Made by a program: the position numbers and the translations under genes | Notes under the pieces: generated by a model | What the model was told of the DNA's origin: nothing | Seen by the model: only the letters and a program-made list of their open reading frames with translations | Databases searched by the model: none | Source of the DNA: Candidatus Woesearchaeota archaeon | GTDB lineage: Archaea; Nanobdellota; Nanobdellia; Woesearchaeales; UBA11576 | NCBI GenBank assembly: GCA_016219765.1 | Contig: JACRKM010000040.1 | Coordinates: forward strand, 1-5,720 | Direction: 5' to 3' | DNA length: 5,720 nucleotides | Part shown: in pieces, positions 4,017 to 5,720 of the stretch | Layout: each line of letters starts with the position of its first letter | Position numbering within the stretch: the stretch's first letter is position 1

Positions 4017-5561
4017 ATGAAACAAAAACGAACAATCCAAGCAATTATTTCAGCAGGACTCATTAGCGCAGCGACTGGATGCGTTGCCAACAACACAGAA
4101 TACTCTTTCCCAGAACCCCGACCTACAAGCGCGGCGAGTACAGGTACACATTCTTATGCAGCTTCTGATGCAGCGCAACCAAATTACATCACAGGAAACG
4201 GCGACGCTATAAGCATAAGTGGTATAAGCGGAACAAGCGCAGCCAGAGATGCTGAAGCGCCAGTGGCTGCTACTGCTGCGATCATACAGGCAACACCGCG
4301 AGCAGAATCACCGGCAAACTCAACAAAAGAAAAACACCGGCTTGATTTTCTTTTTGCCTACAACTCAGCAACACAATTCATGGACGCCAATGGAAAACCG
4401 CTCACGAGAGACGCTGTCAAAGCGCAGTTGACCGAGTACATTTCAAAAGTCGGAAATGACTTGGTTTACGTCGACGGTTTTGCAAGCGTTGAAGGAAATG
4501 ACAAGCCCAACCTTAAACTTTCCAACGAGCGCGCAAAGACAATTGAGTCACTCTTCTGCGATGTAAACTTCACCGGAACATTCGAAGTACGCGGTCTTGG
4601 AGAAACCGAGATTTTCGGAGATAAACTCACTGCTGACGAGCTTAATGGTGTTGAAAAACTCACGTCGGCGCAGCGTGTTAATCATCCAAAATTGCAGAAG
4701 AATCGCAGAGTTGTACTTACGAATACTCTAAGGAATAACGAGTACACTGCAGCAGACGCTGTAAAATACGCGGGCAGTTGCAAGGACGCGAGCGCAAAAC
4801 TCAAGCCAGCGCATCAGACAAAGCCAGAAGTAACCGCTTCGTCCGAGATTATACGAAAGTTTCCGGAATCGAACACTGCTCCGACAGTCGCATACATGCC
4901 AAACCTTATTGAAACCCCTTCGCTTCTTGAACACTATGACGCGGCAGCTGTAAAATCGGAGAAGGAAGTCGCCATCGACACGATGATCGCGGGTGCGCAG
5001 AGAACATTGAATTTCTATAATCAACACCTCCCGAAGGTTGACGCCAAACTCGCTGACCTTGAAGCACGCTGCAGGCCAGGAATGCCAGACATGGAGCGGC
5101 CGGTCAAGGATCATGTGGTAGGCAAGGACAATAAAGTCCACACAATTTACGGCTCAAGCAAGTGCCAGGAAGGTTACAGCAATCTCACTGCCGATCTTGA
5201 AGGCTCGCTTGCCAACCTTGGCTACACTGCAACCGAGCTGAAAAACGCGTATCAGGCAGTCTCAGAACTCCCTGCTGCTGAAAGCAGAAACTATTCTTCA
5301 CAGATCGAAGAGCTGGCCACCAAGGCGTCCAAGGTATCAGCCTCCTACAAGGAGAAGGAAACCAAAGCGAAGTCTGCAAGCAGGATGACCGGCTCAGACA
5401 TGCACGGCAGCATGCAACGCAAGAACATATACGAAAACATGCGCAGAACACAAGCCGAGTTCATGTACAGCCAAGGCATCAGCTACGAAGAGATCGGCAA
5501 GGCGCTCAATCTAAGCTCTGCAACGGTCGAATCGTACATCGCTCAGCCTAAGGCAGCGTAA
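4017..5561 (+). CDS. OmpA-like lipoprotein with a C-terminal HTH-like segment
   Basis: A 514-residue protein. Residues 1-22 form a lipoprotein-type signal: basic MKQKR, a hydrophobic stretch, and SAATGC with C22 as the lipid-bearing Cys. A Ser/Ala/Thr-rich linker follows to about 105. Residues 107-236 resemble an OmpA C-terminal domain: LDFLFAYNSAT, VYVDGFASVEGN (151-161), LKLSNERAKTIESLF (166-180), VRGLGET and KNRRVVLT. The usual GHTD motif reads GFAS here, so the Asp that binds diaminopimelate in peptidoglycan is missing. The LSNERA Arg (172) and NRR remain. A long helical region with C352 and C383, probably a disulfide loop, follows. Residues 474-508 read MRRTQAEFMYSQGISYEEIG, then KALNLSSATVESYI, like a sigma-region-4 or resolvase-type HTH, which is odd for an exported protein. 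The role is presumably in the cell envelope. The gene stands alone, divergent from the membrane-protein gene. Confidence 0.85.
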   Translation: MKQKRTIQAIISAGLISAATGCVANNTEYSFPEPRPTSAASTGTHSYAASDAAQPNYITGNGDAISISGISGTSAARDAEAPVAATAAIIQATPRAESPANSTKEKHRLDFLFAYNSATQFMDANGKPLTRDAVKAQLTEYISKVGNDLVYVDGFASVEGNDKPNLKLSNERAKTIESLFCDVNFTGTFEVRGLGETEIFGDKLTADELNGVEKLTSAQRVNHPKLQKNRRVVLTNTLRNNEYTAADAVKYAGSCKDASAKLKPAHQTKPEVTASSEIIRKFPESNTAPTVAYMPNLIETPSLLEHYDAAAVKSEKEVAIDTMIAGAQRTLNFYNQHLPKVDAKLADLEARCRPGMPDMERPVKDHVVGKDNKVHTIYGSSKCQEGYSNLTADLEGSLANLGYTATELKNAYQAVSELPAAESRNYSSQIEELATKASKVSASYKEKETKAKSASRMTGSDMHGSMQRKNIYENMRRTQAEFMYSQGISYEEIGKALNLSSATVESYIAQPKAA

Positions 5562-5565
5562 AATC

Positions 5566-5591
5566 TTTTGAATATTTTTGTACTTTTGTTT
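5566..5591 (+). terminator. Oligo-T terminator region after the OmpA-like gene
   Basis: Four T-runs (TTTT, TTTTT, TTTT, TTT) begin five bases after the stop codon, without a preceding GC-rich hairpin. This is the pattern of archaeal oligo-T termination. It would be weak as a bacterial intrinsic terminator. Confidence 0.5.
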
Positions 5592-5683
5592 AGAAAGCGT
5601 CCCCACCGACCTGCGAACTTACGGTTCTTGCACAGTCTCGCACGATTCTCGGTTCGTTATGTGAGCTAAATCGGCGCAGCGAG
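5592..5683. other. Short non-coding stretch
   Basis: No gene is visible. CGGTTC occurs at 5613-5618 and 5650-5655, and the words TCTTGCAC and TCTCGCAC lie between them. This is too short and degenerate to interpret. No tRNA-like fold was seen on either strand. Confidence 0.4.
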
Positions 5684-5714
5684 CGTCGTGGCGACGAAGA
5701 GTTTTTTCTCGTCG
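5684..5714. repeat. Two competing hairpins at the right edge
   Basis: CGTCG (5684-5688) pairs with CGACG (5692-5696) around TGG. Alternatively CGACGA (5692-5697) pairs with TCGTCG (5709-5714) around an 11-base loop that contains six T. The two share CGACG and exclude each other. The first hairpin followed by AAGAG and six T could terminate plus-strand transcription. The window ends too soon to say what lies beyond. Confidence 0.45.
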
Positions 5715-5720
5715 TGTATA

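Noticed and set aside
4728..5141. Minus-strand open frame of 137 codons
   Set aside because: It lies antisense within the OmpA-like gene and has an unlikely Cys/Trp/Arg-rich composition.
5592..5660. tRNA or transposon end near GGTTCGTTA and GTCCCCACCG
   Set aside because: No acceptor, anticodon or T-arm pairing could be built on either strand, and no terminal repeat or transposase is present.

Overview
The window is a 5.7 kb piece of a moderately GC-rich prokaryotic genome. It holds four confident protein genes, one regulator gene interrupted by a stop codon, and unusually structured intergenic DNA. I cannot settle the taxon. An epimerase-only NAD(P)H-hydrate repair gene, several TATA-box-like sites, oligo-T downstream of a gene and large loop-rich palindromes would fit a DPANN-type archaeon. 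A Fis-type regulator, an OmpA-like lipoprotein, Shine-Dalgarno sequences and a near-consensus sigma-70-type promoter (TTAACA, 17 bases, TACAAT) fit a bacterium equally well. Treat the taxon as open.

Layout. Bases 1-281 carry overlapping inverted repeats and no convincing gene. Bases 282-1397 (minus) read as one tandem Fis-type helix-turn-helix protein of about 370 codons, broken by a single in-frame TAA at 1068-1070. The TAA lies inside the first DNA-binding domain, with the frame intact on both sides. Bases 1398-1590 are a candidate control region with four same-direction TGTGA half-sites and a good plus-strand promoter. It leads to a possible 60-residue Cys-rich small protein at 1591-1773 or to a structured RNA. 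Bases 3464-1802 (minus) form a probable three-gene unit: a small two-helix membrane protein, a HEYTH zinc-metalloprotease-like protein and NAD(P)H-hydrate epimerase. The last two are only 17 bases apart, and that gap contains a strong ribosome binding site.

The 552-base gap at 3465-4016 separates this unit from a divergent gene. It contains two adjacent large imperfect palindromes (3545-3624 and 3631-3696), flanked on both sides by AGTAAT-like repeats, and several TATA-like boxes. Bases 4017-5561 (plus) encode a 514-residue predicted lipoprotein. It has an OmpA-like domain lacking the usual HTD motif, a Cys-containing helical region and, unexpectedly, a C-terminal segment that reads like a sigma-type helix-turn-helix. 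T-rich DNA and a pair of competing small hairpins close the window.

No CRISPR array, tRNA, rRNA or transposase was seen. The most interesting items are the TAA inside the tandem Fis-HTH gene, the HTH-like tail on an exported OmpA-like protein, and the paired palindromes in the divergent intergenic region.
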